Positions 24,897-33,705 of a DNA stretch of 59,907 nucleotides are shown piece by piece. This DNA is from Martinezella calliandrae. Lineage in GTDB: Bacteria > Pseudomonadota > Alphaproteobacteria > Rhizobiales > Rhizobiaceae. The first letter of the stretch is position 1. Every line of letters begins with the position of its first letter. The position numbers were made by a program, and so were the translations under genes. The stretch spans positions 1 through 59,907 of the forward strand of contig NZ_JARFYN010000041.1 in assembly GCF_030272695.1 (NCBI RefSeq), given 5' to 3'. The notes below the pieces were generated by a model. The model did no database searches and was not told where the DNA came from. It saw only the letters and a program-made list of their open reading frames with translations.

Positions 24897-26222
24897 ATGA
24901 CTGACGCGATATCACCCTTATCGCCGACCCCCTCGTCATCGAACAGCGTCGTTGCGAATTCCCCGGCACGTGTTCTGATCGCGAGCCTTATCGGCACAAC
25001 GATTGAATTTTTCGACTTCTACATTTATGCGACGGCGGCGGTTATCGTCTTCCCGAAGCTGTTTTTCCCCGCAAGCGACCCAACGTCGGCAACACTGCAG
25101 TCGTTCGCGACCTTCTCCATCGCCTTCTTCGCGCGACCGATCGGCGCGATGATCTTCGGCCATTTCGGCGACAGGATCGGCCGCAAGGCGACGCTGGTAG
25201 CCGCCCTGATGACCATGGGCCTTTCGACGGTCGTGATCGGCCTGCTTCCCGGCTATGATTCGATCGGCATTCTCGCACCATTGCTGCTGGCGCTCTGCCG
25301 TCTCGGCCAGGGCCTTGGCCTCGGCGGCGAATGGGGCGGCGCGGTGCTGCTCGCCACGGAAAACGCACCCGAAGGCAAGCGCACCTGGTACGCCATGTTC
25401 CCGCAACTTGGCGCGCCCATCGGCTTCATCCTGTCGGCGGGTCTCTTCCTGATCCTGCGTGAAAGCATGACCGATGCCGACTTCCTGATTTATGGCTGGC
25501 GTATTCCGTTCCTCATCAGCCTGGCGCTAGTTGCGATTGGCCTCTACGTGCGTTTGAAGATCACCGAAACGCCGGAATTCCGGCGCGCGATCGAAAAAGA
25601 GGAGCGCGTTTCCGTTCCAATCGCGGTTATCTTCGGCTCGCATCTGCGCAGCCTTATCCTCGGAACGATCATCGCCGTTGCAACCTTCGTGCTGTTCTAT
25701 TTGATGACCGCGTTCACGCTGAGCTGGGGCACCCGGTCGCTTACGGCCGTCCCCCCGGGTCTAGGCTTTTCGCAGGGCCAGTTCCTGGTCGTCCAGCTCG
25801 TCGGCGTGGTCTTCTTCGGTCTGACGATCCCCCTTTCCGGTCTGCTGTCGGATCGCTATTCGCGCCGGCTCGTTCTGATCCTGACGACGATCGCCATCCT
25901 GATTTTCGGTCTTTACTATTCGACGCTCTTGACCGCGGGTCTTGCCGGCGCGTTCGCTTGCTCGATCATCGGCCTAGGCTTGATGGGCTTCACTTATGGT
26001 CCGATCGGCGCAGCACTTTCCGCTCCGTTCCCGACTGCCGTGCGCTACACCGGTGCCTCGATGACCTTCAACCTCGGCGGCATCGTCGGGGCCTCGCTGG
26101 CTCCCTATATCGCCACCTGGCTCGCATCGAACTACGGGCTCGTCTATGTCGGCTACTATCTGGCGCTGGCCGCCGCTCTCTCGCTGATTGGCATTCTGCT
26201 GTCGGGCAACGACGAAGTTTGA
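24897..26222 (+). CDS. MFS transporter, metabolite:H+ symporter type
   Basis: A 441-residue, twelve-helix inner-membrane transporter. The motif FGHFGDRIGRK between helices 2 and 3, GLGLGGEWGGAVLLATE in helix 4, and RIPFLISLALVAIGLYVRLKI at the end of helix 6 place it in the metabolite:H+ symporter (MHS) group that includes shikimate, alpha-ketoglutarate, proline and citrate carriers. The substrate cannot be told. It is the only plus-strand gene within the dcw region, divergent from aqpZ and convergent with murB, and ends at a shared terminator. Confidence 0.92.
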   Translation: MTDAISPLSPTPSSSNSVVANSPARVLIASLIGTTIEFFDFYIYATAAVIVFPKLFFPASDPTSATLQSFATFSIAFFARPIGAMIFGHFGDRIGRKATLVAALMTMGLSTVVIGLLPGYDSIGILAPLLLALCRLGQGLGLGGEWGGAVLLATENAPEGKRTWYAMFPQLGAPIGFILSAGLFLILRESMTDADFLIYGWRIPFLISLALVAIGLYVRLKITETPEFRRAIEKEERVSVPIAVIFGSHLRSLILGTIIAVATFVLFYLMTAFTLSWGTRSLTAVPPGLGFSQGQFLVVQLVGVVFFGLTIPLSGLLSDRYSRRLVLILTTIAILIFGLYYSTLLTAGLAGAFACSIIGLGLMGFTYGPIGAALSAPFPTAVRYTGASMTFNLGGIVGASLAPYIATWLASNYGLVYVGYYLALAAALSLIGILLSGNDEV

Positions 26223-26243
26223 GGACTTCCCCATAACCAATTG

Positions 26244-26275
26244 AAAAGGCCGGGTGAAAACCCGGCCTTTTTGTT
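26244..26275 (+). terminator. Bidirectional terminator between the MFS gene and murB
   Basis: AAAAGGCCGGGT (26244-26255) and ACCCGGCCTTTT (26260-26271) form a perfect 12-bp stem over GAAA, with T-runs on both strands. It lies between the convergent MFS gene and murB and can stop both transcripts. Confidence 0.93.
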
Positions 26276-26310
26276 GAGCCATCGCATGAGGGAAAAACGC
26301 GGCCGAATGC

Positions 26311-27285
26311 CTATTCCGTCGTCACCCCCTGAAACGGCCGGACCTCGCGGCCAGGCATGAAGCAGCCGAGACGCTTGATTTCCCATTCCAGCTTGATGCC
26401 GGATTTCTCGAAGACTTCGCGACGAACCTGCTCGCCGAGATATTCGAGATCGTAGCCGGTCGCCTGCCCCATATTGATCATGAAATTGCAGTGCAGCGAC
26501 GACATCTGCGCTCCGCCGATGACAAGCCCGCGGCAGCCCGCTTCGTCAATCAGGTTCCAGGCGGAATGTCCTTCGGGGTTCTTGAACGTCGAACCACCGG
26601 TCTTTTCGCGAATCGGCTGCACCGTCTCGCGATGCGCGCGCACGGCATCCATTTCGGCGCGAATCTTCGCTCGATCCTCGGGATAGCCCTCGAAAAGAAC
26701 TTGGGTAAAGATCAGATCGTCCGATGCGGTCGAATGGCGATAGGAGTAGCCCATCTGCGCATTGGTCAGCACATGCTTCCTCCCCTTGCGGTCGAGCGCA
26801 TGCACCTCGACAACGCGATCGCGCGTCTCACAGCCATTGGCGCCGGCATTCATGCGCGCCGCGCCGCCGATACCGCCGGGTATGCCGTAAAAGAAGTGGA
26901 AGCCACCGATGCTGTTATCCATGGCCATGGCGGCGACGTGCTTATCCGGGCAAATGGCGCCGGCCAGGATGCGGTTCTCACCGGCAAGCTCGACCGAACC
27001 GAAGCCCTTGGCGGACAGGCGCAGAACAACGCCCGCAATCCCGCCGTCACGCACCAGGATATTCGAGCCGACGCCCACCACCGTCAACGGCACTTCGGCT
27101 GGCAGTATCTTCAGGAAAGCGATCAGATCGTCGGTGTCGTGCGGCTGGAACATCAGCTCCGCCAACCCGCCGGCGCGAAACCATGTGACGCGATCCATCG
27201 GCGCATCCGGCGTCAACCGGCCGCGAATGTCTTTAATGCTGTCGCCGAGCGACGCCAGAAGCTTTTCCCCATTTACCTGTTTCAT
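26311..27285 (-). CDS. murB: UDP-N-acetylenolpyruvoylglucosamine reductase
   Basis: MurB reduces UDP-GlcNAc-enolpyruvate to UDP-MurNAc with FAD and NADPH. The 324 residues show the FAD-binding GVGSNILVRDGG (71-82), GIPGGIGGAARMNAGANG, the catalytic serine in EKTGGSTFKNPEG and the closing HCNFMINMGQATGYDL. The start overlaps the murC stop by 4 nt. It is the last gene of the upstream dcw operon, ending at the bidirectional terminator. In many relatives ddl follows directly; here the aqpZ/MFS pair intervenes. Confidence 0.97.
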   Translation of the reverse strand: MKQVNGEKLLASLGDSIKDIRGRLTPDAPMDRVTWFRAGGLAELMFQPHDTDDLIAFLKILPAEVPLTVVGVGSNILVRDGGIAGVVLRLSAKGFGSVELAGENRILAGAICPDKHVAAMAMDNSIGGFHFFYGIPGGIGGAARMNAGANGCETRDRVVEVHALDRKGRKHVLTNAQMGYSYRHSTASDDLIFTQVLFEGYPEDRAKIRAEMDAVRAHRETVQPIREKTGGSTFKNPEGHSAWNLIDEAGCRGLVIGGAQMSSLHCNFMINMGQATGYDLEYLGEQVRREVFEKSGIKLEWEIKRLGCFMPGREVRPFQGVTTE

Positions 27286-28697
27286 GCGGACTTACCCGAA
27301 AGGCCTTCCAATTCCTTTGGCAATGAAGCTGCCCAATAAGTGATGCTACCAGCCCCCAAGAGAACCACAAAATCACCCGGTCGCGCAATCTCCGCAACCA
27401 TACGGGCAAGATCCTCTTGAGACGCCAGATAGCGCGCATCGCGATGGCCACCTGCCTTGATGCGCGACACCAGCGCCTGCGAATCCGCACCCTCGATCGG
27501 CTCCTCGCCAGCGGCATAGACCGGTGCGAGGAAAATGCTGTCGGCATCGTTGAAGCAGGCGGCGAATTCCTCGAACAGGCTCGACAGGCGCGTATAGCGA
27601 TGCGGCTGATGGACAGCGATGATGCGGCCTTTGCAAGCCTCGCGCGCCGCCTTCAGCACTGCCTTGATCTCGACCGGATGATGACCGTAATCGTCGAAGA
27701 CCTTAACTCCGTTCCATTCGCCGGTCAGCGTGAAGCGGCGTTTGACACCGCCAAAGGAGGCGAGACCCTTCGCGATAGCCTCATTGGAAATGCCGAGCCG
27801 GTTGGCGACGGCGATCGCCGCAGTCGCATTCGAAATATTGTGCCGGCCGGGCATTGGCATGACGAGATCCCTGATCTGGATCACCTTGCCGGTTCGGCGC
27901 CTGCGGATTTCGATATCGAACAGCGAGCGGGTTCCGTCGATGCGTACATTCATGAAGCGCACATCGGCCTGCGGATTTTCGCCATAGGTGATGACCTTGC
28001 GGTCCTCGATGCGGGCGACCAGCGCCTGCACTTCCGGGTGGTCGAGGCACATGACGCCGAAGCCGTAGAACGGCACGTTCTCGACGAACTGCCCGAAGGC
28101 GGCGCGCACGGCGTCGAAATTGCCATAGTGATCGAGATGCTCCGGGTCGATATTGGTGACGACCGCGACGTCGGCGGGCAGCTTCAGGAACGTGCCGTCC
28201 GATTCGTCGGCCTCCACCACCATCCACTCACCTTCGCCCATGCGGGCATTCGTGCCATAAGCGTTGATGATGCCGCCATTGATGACGGTCGGGTCAAGCC
28301 CGCCGGCTTCGAGCAGGGTCGCGACCAGTGAGGTCGTCGTGGTCTTGCCATGCGTGCCGCCTATGGCGATGGCGTTGCGGAAGCGCATCAGCTCGGCCAG
28401 CATCTCGGCGCGGCGCACCACCGGCAGCAGCTTTTCGCGCGCGGCTACAAGCTCCGGATTGTTCTTCTTGATGGCCGTGGAGACCACCACGACTTCGGCG
28501 TCGCCGAGATTGTCCGCTTTGTGACCAATATGGACCGGGATGCCCTTGTCGCGGAGCCGCTGCACATTGGCGCTCTCCGACTGGTCGGACCCCTGCACGC
28601 GATGACCGAGATTATGCAGCACCTCGGCGATGCCGCTCATCCCAATCCCCCCGATACCGATAAAATGCACAAGGCCGATAGCCTTCGGCAGCTTCAT
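27282..28697 (-). CDS. murC: UDP-N-acetylmuramate--L-alanine ligase
   Basis: MurC adds L-alanine to UDP-MurNAc, the first ATP-dependent step of stem-peptide assembly. It has 471 residues: N-terminal UDP-binding Rossmann domain (FIGIGGIGMSGIAEVL, 12-27), central ATPase domain with GTHGKTTTT at 114-122, and a C-terminal substrate domain with DDYGHHPVEIKAVL and HQPHRYTR. It overlaps murG and murB by 4 nt each, so translation is coupled through this part of the operon. Confidence 0.97.
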   Translation of the reverse strand: MKLPKAIGLVHFIGIGGIGMSGIAEVLHNLGHRVQGSDQSESANVQRLRDKGIPVHIGHKADNLGDAEVVVVSTAIKKNNPELVAAREKLLPVVRRAEMLAELMRFRNAIAIGGTHGKTTTTSLVATLLEAGGLDPTVINGGIINAYGTNARMGEGEWMVVEADESDGTFLKLPADVAVVTNIDPEHLDHYGNFDAVRAAFGQFVENVPFYGFGVMCLDHPEVQALVARIEDRKVITYGENPQADVRFMNVRIDGTRSLFDIEIRRRRTGKVIQIRDLVMPMPGRHNISNATAAIAVANRLGISNEAIAKGLASFGGVKRRFTLTGEWNGVKVFDDYGHHPVEIKAVLKAAREACKGRIIAVHQPHRYTRLSSLFEEFAACFNDADSIFLAPVYAAGEEPIEGADSQALVSRIKAGGHRDARYLASQEDLARMVAEIARPGDFVVLLGAGSITYWAASLPKELEGLSGKSA

Positions 28698-29818
28698 GCG
28701 CCCGCCCCCTTGAATTCCTGAATTGAACGTTTTGCGGCAATAGCCTCTACCAGATCCGCCAGCAAGCTCGCCGCATCCGGCTTGCCCGCCTGTTTGGCCG
28801 ACGCCGCCATCTTCAAAAGCTTCTCCGGCATCGTCATCGCGCCGCGCAATATCGTCGACAGCTTCTCCGGCGTCAGCTCGGCTTGCGCAATGACCTTTAC
28901 GCCGCCGGTCGCCGCAAGGGCCGCCGCATTGGCCGCCTGGTCGTGATCAAGGGCGTAAGGATAGGGCACGAGGATCGCCGGGCGGCCGATGACGGCGAGT
29001 TCGGACACCGTCGAAGCGCCGGACCGACAAAGAACGAGATGCGCAGCACCGATACGCTCGGCCATGTCGGTAAAGAACGGTGCGACATCGGCGTCCATTT
29101 CCAGCCGCCTGGTGCAGCTATTGACCGTCTCCATGTCCTCGGGGCGCACCTGCTGCGTGATGCGCAGGCGCTTGCGCAGCGGCTCCTCCAGCAGGCTGAT
29201 CGCCGTCGGCACCGCCTTGGAGAAATATTGCGCACCCTGGCTGCCACCGAAGACCACCAGATTGAAAGGATCATCGGCGCCGGACGGCACATAGGGCCGT
29301 CTTGCTGCCTCGATTACCGCCGGACGCACGGGGTTGCCGGTCGTCACCGTCTTCTCGGCAAACGCCCCGCCCTTCTCCGGCAGGAAGCCGCCTGCGATCG
29401 CCTGGACGCGCCCGGCAAGCGCCTTGTTGGCGCGGCCCATGACGGCATTCTGCTCGTGAATCATGGTGGGCACACCCATGCGGGTGGCGGCAAGCAACGG
29501 CGGCACGGTCGGATAGCCGCCGAATCCGACGACGCACAGCGGCTTGATATTGCGGATCAACTTGCGCGCGGCGCGCATGCCCGTCCACAGCGTCCAGAGC
29601 GACCTGGCGACCTTGATGGGGCTCTTAGAGCCGATCGTTGCCGACGGCACGACATGAATCTCATCGGCGGGGAACTTGCCGGCATAGCGTTCGGCGCGGC
29701 TGTCGGTGACCAAGTGCACTGAATAGCCGCGCTCCCTCAGCTGATAGGCCAGCGCCTCTGCAGGAAATACGTGGCCGCCGGTTCCGCCGGCGGCAAGCAG
29801 GATAATGCCTTTACTCAT
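28694..29818 (-). CDS. murG: UDP-N-acetylglucosamine transferase MurG
   Basis: MurG transfers GlcNAc to lipid I to make lipid II at the inner face of the membrane. It has 374 residues with the GT-B fold: the G-loop GGTGGHVFPAEALA at 11-24, the N-terminal acceptor motif GFGGYPTVPPLLAA, and the nucleotide-sugar-binding C-terminal half with GGSQGAQYFS and CRSGASTVSEL. GGAG about 9 nt upstream serves the ATG at 29818. The ATG overlaps the stop of a 61-codon ORF (ATGA) rather than ftsW itself. Confidence 0.97.
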   Translation of the reverse strand: MSKGIILLAAGGTGGHVFPAEALAYQLRERGYSVHLVTDSRAERYAGKFPADEIHVVPSATIGSKSPIKVARSLWTLWTGMRAARKLIRNIKPLCVVGFGGYPTVPPLLAATRMGVPTMIHEQNAVMGRANKALAGRVQAIAGGFLPEKGGAFAEKTVTTGNPVRPAVIEAARRPYVPSGADDPFNLVVFGGSQGAQYFSKAVPTAISLLEEPLRKRLRITQQVRPEDMETVNSCTRRLEMDADVAPFFTDMAERIGAAHLVLCRSGASTVSELAVIGRPAILVPYPYALDHDQAANAAALAATGGVKVIAQAELTPEKLSTILRGAMTMPEKLLKMAASAKQAGKPDAASLLADLVEAIAAKRSIQEFKGAGA

Positions 29819-30000
29819 GATCTTCGCTCCCGCGAATACCCCTCTACACGGGGCATCTCCGTAATATAGGAAGCCGCCATCCCCGCGTCACTGACGTACG
29901 TCAAGCGTCCTTCATAGACCCCCGTCCTTGCGAAAGCGAACAAAGAATAGGCGTAGTCCGGCAAATGCGGGTGACGTGTAGACCAGTCCAATACGATCAC
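29815..30000 (-). CDS. 61-codon ORF wedged between ftsW and murG, possible in-frame repeat insertion
   Basis: A GTG-started ORF whose first codon overlaps the ftsW stop (GTGA) and whose own stop overlaps the murG start (ATGA). The product begins MIVLDWSTRHPHLPDYAYSL, is 61 residues, and has no membrane segment or domain I know. The DNA carries an 8-bp inverted repeat at its borders, TCTACACG (29843-29850) and CGTGTAGA (29975-29982), and a 12-bp palindrome TGACGTACGTCA inside. That looks more like an inserted repeat than an old gene. There is no clear ribosome site, so any translation would depend on coupling from ftsW. It may be a genuine small protein, or sequence kept open only to hand ribosomes on to murG. 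Confidence 0.4.
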   Translation of the reverse strand: MIVLDWSTRHPHLPDYAYSLFAFARTGVYEGRLTYVSDAGMAASYITEMPRVEGYSRERRS

Positions 30001-31151
30001 TCCGCCGGCAATCCATGCGTCACGCGAAAGAGTGTGCGGTCCTGCGCCCTCTTTTCCGGCCGATGGCGCGTGAGCGCGAGAATGAAGCCTGCCGTCACGC
30101 AGATGGCGGTCATCGACGAGCCGCCATAAGAGATCAGCGGCAAGGTCATGCCCTTGGCAGGCAGCAACTGCAGGTTCACGCCGACATTGATGATCGACTG
30201 AATACCGATCTGCAGTACCAGGCCGGCGACGGCAAAGCGGTTGAAATCGTTCTTTTCTCTATAGGCATGCGACAGACCGCGCAGCACCAGGAAGGCGAAG
30301 ATGCAGACGAGTACCATGCAGAAGACGACACCGAACTCCTCGGCAGCAACCGAGAAGATAAAGTCGGTATGAGCATCGGGAATGATGCGCTTGACGATAC
30401 CTTCACCCGGACCGACGCCGAACCAGTTGCCATGAATGATCGCTTCCTTGGCCGTATCGACCTGAAACGTATCGCCCTCGCCCGTCATGAACTTGTCGAC
30501 GCGAAGCGCCACGTGGGGAAAGACGTAGTAGGCGGCCACGAAGCCGCCGGCACCAAGACCGCCGAGGACCCCGATCCACAGCCACGGCATGCCGGCCATG
30601 AAGAACATGCCGCCCCAGACGGCAGTGGTGAGAATCGTCTGCCCAAGGTCGGGCTGTGCAACGAGGAGCGCCGCAACGATGCCGAAGAGAATGATGGCAA
30701 AGAGATTGCCGGGAATTTCTGGCTGGCGCGCATGCTCGGCGAACAGCCAGGCGCAGACGACGACGAAGGCGGGTTTCATGAATTCCGACGGCTGGATGGA
30801 GAGCGCCGCGATATTGACCCAGCGCCGCGATCCCTTGACCTCGACACCGAAGAACAATGCAAAGAGCATCATCGCCAGCGAAACGACGAGCAGTATGACC
30901 GCCGTGCGCCGCACCTGCCGGGGCGACATAAAGGAGATGCCGATCATCGTCGCGATCGCCGGAACGAGGAACAGGGCGTGGCGCTTGACGAAATGGAAGG
31001 GTTCGAGCCCGATGCGCTCGGCGACTGCGGGCGACGCCGCGAAGGAGAGCATGAAGCCGATGCCGATCAGCAGGATGAATAGTGCCAGGAACACGCGGTC
31101 GATGGTCCAGAACCAATCGGCCAAGGCCCCACGCTCAACGCGGCTTACCAT
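29997..31151 (-). CDS. ftsW: Lipid II polymerase / division protein FtsW
   Basis: FtsW is the SEDS-family glycosyltransferase that polymerises lipid II at the septum with FtsI. The start at 31151 (MVSRVERGALADWFW) is supported by GGAGG about 8 nt upstream; a longer frame to 31229 runs back into murD. The protein is 384 residues with about ten membrane helices. SEDS signatures are visible: RRWVNIAALSIQPSEFMKP, VAQPDLGQTIL, the long periplasmic loop with GVGPGEGIVKRIIPDAHTDF, and KGMTLPLISYGGSSM. It starts one base past the murD stop and leads into the 61-codon ORF. Confidence 0.96.
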   Translation of the reverse strand: MVSRVERGALADWFWTIDRVFLALFILLIGIGFMLSFAASPAVAERIGLEPFHFVKRHALFLVPAIATMIGISFMSPRQVRRTAVILLVVSLAMMLFALFFGVEVKGSRRWVNIAALSIQPSEFMKPAFVVVCAWLFAEHARQPEIPGNLFAIILFGIVAALLVAQPDLGQTILTTAVWGGMFFMAGMPWLWIGVLGGLGAGGFVAAYYVFPHVALRVDKFMTGEGDTFQVDTAKEAIIHGNWFGVGPGEGIVKRIIPDAHTDFIFSVAAEEFGVVFCMVLVCIFAFLVLRGLSHAYREKNDFNRFAVAGLVLQIGIQSIINVGVNLQLLPAKGMTLPLISYGGSSMTAICVTAGFILALTRHRPEKRAQDRTLFRVTHGLPAE

Positions 31152-31152
31152 A

Positions 31153-32565
31153 TCAATTGCCTCCAGTTGCTGAACCGACCAGCATGGTGACACCTTCGAT
31201 CGCAGCCACGTGGCTGACGAAGGCATCACCCCTGACCTCGAAATTCTTGTACTGATCGAAGCTTGCGCAAGCCGGGGACAACATTACCGCCGACGCCGCA
31301 TGTTCATCCCTGTCCGCATCGGCTGCCGCATGGGCGACCGCGCGCTCCAGCGTGCCTGAAATCTCGTAGGGCACCTTTTCGCCGAGCGTCGCCGCGAAGG
31401 CGGGAGCCGCCTCCCCGATCAGATAGGCCTTGGCGATGCGCTCAAATAGCGGCGCCAGCGACGTAATACCGCCTTCTTTCGGCAAACCACCGGCGATCCA
31501 GTAGATGTTGTCGTAGCTTGCGAGCGCCGGGGCGGCGGCGTCCGCATTGGTTGCCTTCGAATCATTGACGAAAACGACGCGGCCGCGCCGGCCGACCGGC
31601 TGCATGCGATGCTTGAGGCCCGGGAAGGATTTGAGCCCCGCACGAATCTGGTCCGCTGACAAGCCGACGGCAAGGCAAGCCGCGATCGCCGCCGCGGCGT
31701 TCTGCGCATTGTGGCCGCCGCGCAGCGTCTGGATGCCGTCGAGATCGGCAATTTCCGAGCTCGCCGCGGTCGCTGCTTGGATGATGCGGCTGCCCTCGGC
31801 ATAAAGTCCGTCTGCCAGCGGATGCCGCCGCGAGATGCGGGTTACCTTGACGCCCGCCCGTTCGACACGGTCGGCGATCAGCCAAGAGTAGCTATCGTCG
31901 ACGCCGATGATGGCAACGTCGCTACCGGCCACCAGCCGTTCCTTGATATCAGCATAGTGCTGCATCGTACCGTGCCGGTCGAGATGATCGGGCGTCAGAT
32001 TGAGCAGAATGCCGGCCGAGGGATTGAGCGTCGGGGCGAGATCGATCTGATAGGAGGAGCATTCCACGACGTAGTAGCGCTCGGCCTTCGGCGGCTCCAG
32101 CGTCAGGACGGCCGTTCCGATATTGCCGCCGAGTTGCGTGTCGCGCCCGCTCGATTGCAGGATATGGGCGATCAGCGCCGTCGTGGTCGATTTGCCATTG
32201 GTGCCGGTGATGGCGATGAAGGGACAATCCGGCGCATGTGCCCGCCGCTCGCGGACGAAGAGCTCCACATCGCCAATGACTTCGACGTCGGCGGCATGAG
32301 CGAGGTCGACTGTCCAGTGGGGCTTCGGATGCGTCAGCGGTACGCCGGGTGACAGCACCAAGGCCGACAGCCCGTTCCAATCGATGGTTCTGAGATCGGC
32401 AACGGCAATGCCCTCGGCGCCGGCCTTCGCCACGCTGTCGGGATTGTCGTCCCAGGCGGTCACCTCGGCGCCACCGGCAACAAGCGCCCGTGCGGTGGCA
32501 AAACCCGAGCCCCCGAGGCCGAAGAGTGCGACCTTTTTCCCCTTGAGCGTGGTGACAGGGATCAT
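31153..32565 (-). CDS. murD: UDP-N-acetylmuramoylalanine--D-glutamate ligase
   Basis: MurD adds D-glutamate to UDP-MurNAc-L-Ala. The 470 residues include the N-terminal FGLGGSGFATARAL (15-28), the ATP-binding GTNGKSTTTALIAH (121-134), the DHLDRHGTM motif and the C-terminal FVNDSKATNADAAAPAL. It begins 7 bp downstream of mraY. Its stop is followed after one base by the ftsW start, and the GGAGG that serves ftsW lies within its last codons. Confidence 0.97.
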   Translation of the reverse strand: MIPVTTLKGKKVALFGLGGSGFATARALVAGGAEVTAWDDNPDSVAKAGAEGIAVADLRTIDWNGLSALVLSPGVPLTHPKPHWTVDLAHAADVEVIGDVELFVRERRAHAPDCPFIAITGTNGKSTTTALIAHILQSSGRDTQLGGNIGTAVLTLEPPKAERYYVVECSSYQIDLAPTLNPSAGILLNLTPDHLDRHGTMQHYADIKERLVAGSDVAIIGVDDSYSWLIADRVERAGVKVTRISRRHPLADGLYAEGSRIIQAATAASSEIADLDGIQTLRGGHNAQNAAAAIAACLAVGLSADQIRAGLKSFPGLKHRMQPVGRRGRVVFVNDSKATNADAAAPALASYDNIYWIAGGLPKEGGITSLAPLFERIAKAYLIGEAAPAFAATLGEKVPYEISGTLERAVAHAAADADRDEHAASAVMLSPACASFDQYKNFEVRGDAFVSHVAAIEGVTMLVGSATGGN

Positions 32566-32572
32566 CGCCGCC

Positions 32573-33694
32573 TCACCGGAGCTTCAGGGTCGAGAGGCCG
32601 ATCATTGCCAGGATGACCGCGACGATCCAGAAGCGCACGACCACTTGGCTTTCCGTCCAGCCCTTCTTCTCGAAGTGATGGTGGATCGGTGCCATCAGGA
32701 AGACGCGGCGGCCGGTCATCTTGAAGAAGCCGACCTGGATGATGACCGAAAGGGCCTCCAGCACGAAGAGGCCGCCGATGATGGCCATGACGATCTCATG
32801 TTTGGTGGCGACCGCCACCGAACCGATCATGCCGCCGAGCGCCAGAGAACCGGTGTCCCCCATGAAAATGGCCGCCGGCGGCGCGTTGAACCAGAGAAAG
32901 CCGAGGCCAGCACCGATGACAGCACCGAGTACCACGGCCAATTCACCGGTGCCGGGCACGAAGTTGATCGCCAGATAGTCGGCGAAGACATAGTTGCCGG
33001 CGAGATAGGCGATAACGCCGAAAGAGGCGGCGGCAATCATGACCGGCACGATGGCAAGTCCGTCCAGACCGTCCGTCAGGTTCACGGCATTGCCTGCGGA
33101 AACGATAACGAACGCGCCGAACAGGACGAAAAACATGCCGAGGTTGAGCATGAAATTCTTGAAGAACGGAAACGCAATCGATGAGCCGAAGGTCGAACCA
33201 GCGGTGCCGGAGGACAGCGCCGTGTTCATCATGAAATAAACGGCGATTGCGGCGATGAGGAATTCGATGCCAAGGCGCGCACGGCCGGAAAAGCCCTTGT
33301 CGCTTTGCTTCGTGACTTTGAGATAATCGTCGTAGAAGCCAATGGCACCGAAGCCCAATGTAACCAGCAGTGTTGCGACCACATAAACGTTGGCAAGATC
33401 GGCCCAGAGCATTGACGACACGACGATGCCGGCCAAAATCATCAGCCCGCCCATGGTCGGCGTACCAGCCTTCTTGAAATGAGTCTGCGGACCGTCGGCG
33501 CGGATCGGTTGTCCCTTGCCCTGGCGTACGCGCAGGGAGGAGATGATTCGCGGCCCGAAGAGGAAGACGATCAACGCCGAAGTGAACAAAGCGCCGCCGG
33601 TGCGAAACGTGATGTATCTGAACAGATTGAGAAATCTGAAATGAGTACTAAAAAAATGAACGTGGTCCGACAGTTCGGCAAGCCAAATCAGCAT
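32573..33694 (-). CDS. mraY: Phospho-N-acetylmuramoyl-pentapeptide transferase
   Basis: MraY transfers phospho-MurNAc-pentapeptide to undecaprenyl phosphate to form lipid I. It is an integral membrane enzyme with about ten helices and 373 residues. The conserved KKAGTPTMGG (75-83), the magnesium-binding YDDYLK (121-126), NLTDGLDGLA (205-214) and FMGDTGSLALGG are all present, as is the C-terminal MAPIHHHFEKKGW, then TESQVVVRFW. It sits between murF and murD with 7-11 bp gaps. Confidence 0.98.
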   Translation of the reverse strand: MLIWLAELSDHVHFFSTHFRFLNLFRYITFRTGGALFTSALIVFLFGPRIISSLRVRQGKGQPIRADGPQTHFKKAGTPTMGGLMILAGIVVSSMLWADLANVYVVATLLVTLGFGAIGFYDDYLKVTKQSDKGFSGRARLGIEFLIAAIAVYFMMNTALSSGTAGSTFGSSIAFPFFKNFMLNLGMFFVLFGAFVIVSAGNAVNLTDGLDGLAIVPVMIAAASFGVIAYLAGNYVFADYLAINFVPGTGELAVVLGAVIGAGLGFLWFNAPPAAIFMGDTGSLALGGMIGSVAVATKHEIVMAIIGGLFVLEALSVIIQVGFFKMTGRRVFLMAPIHHHFEKKGWTESQVVVRFWIVAVILAMIGLSTLKLR

Positions 33695-33705
33695 AAGAGC
33701 CCTTT

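Noticed and set aside
30015..31082. A 355-codon plus-strand open frame opposite ftsW
   Set aside because: Charged, repetitive Glu/Asp/Arg translation without domain; ftsW on the other strand is certain.
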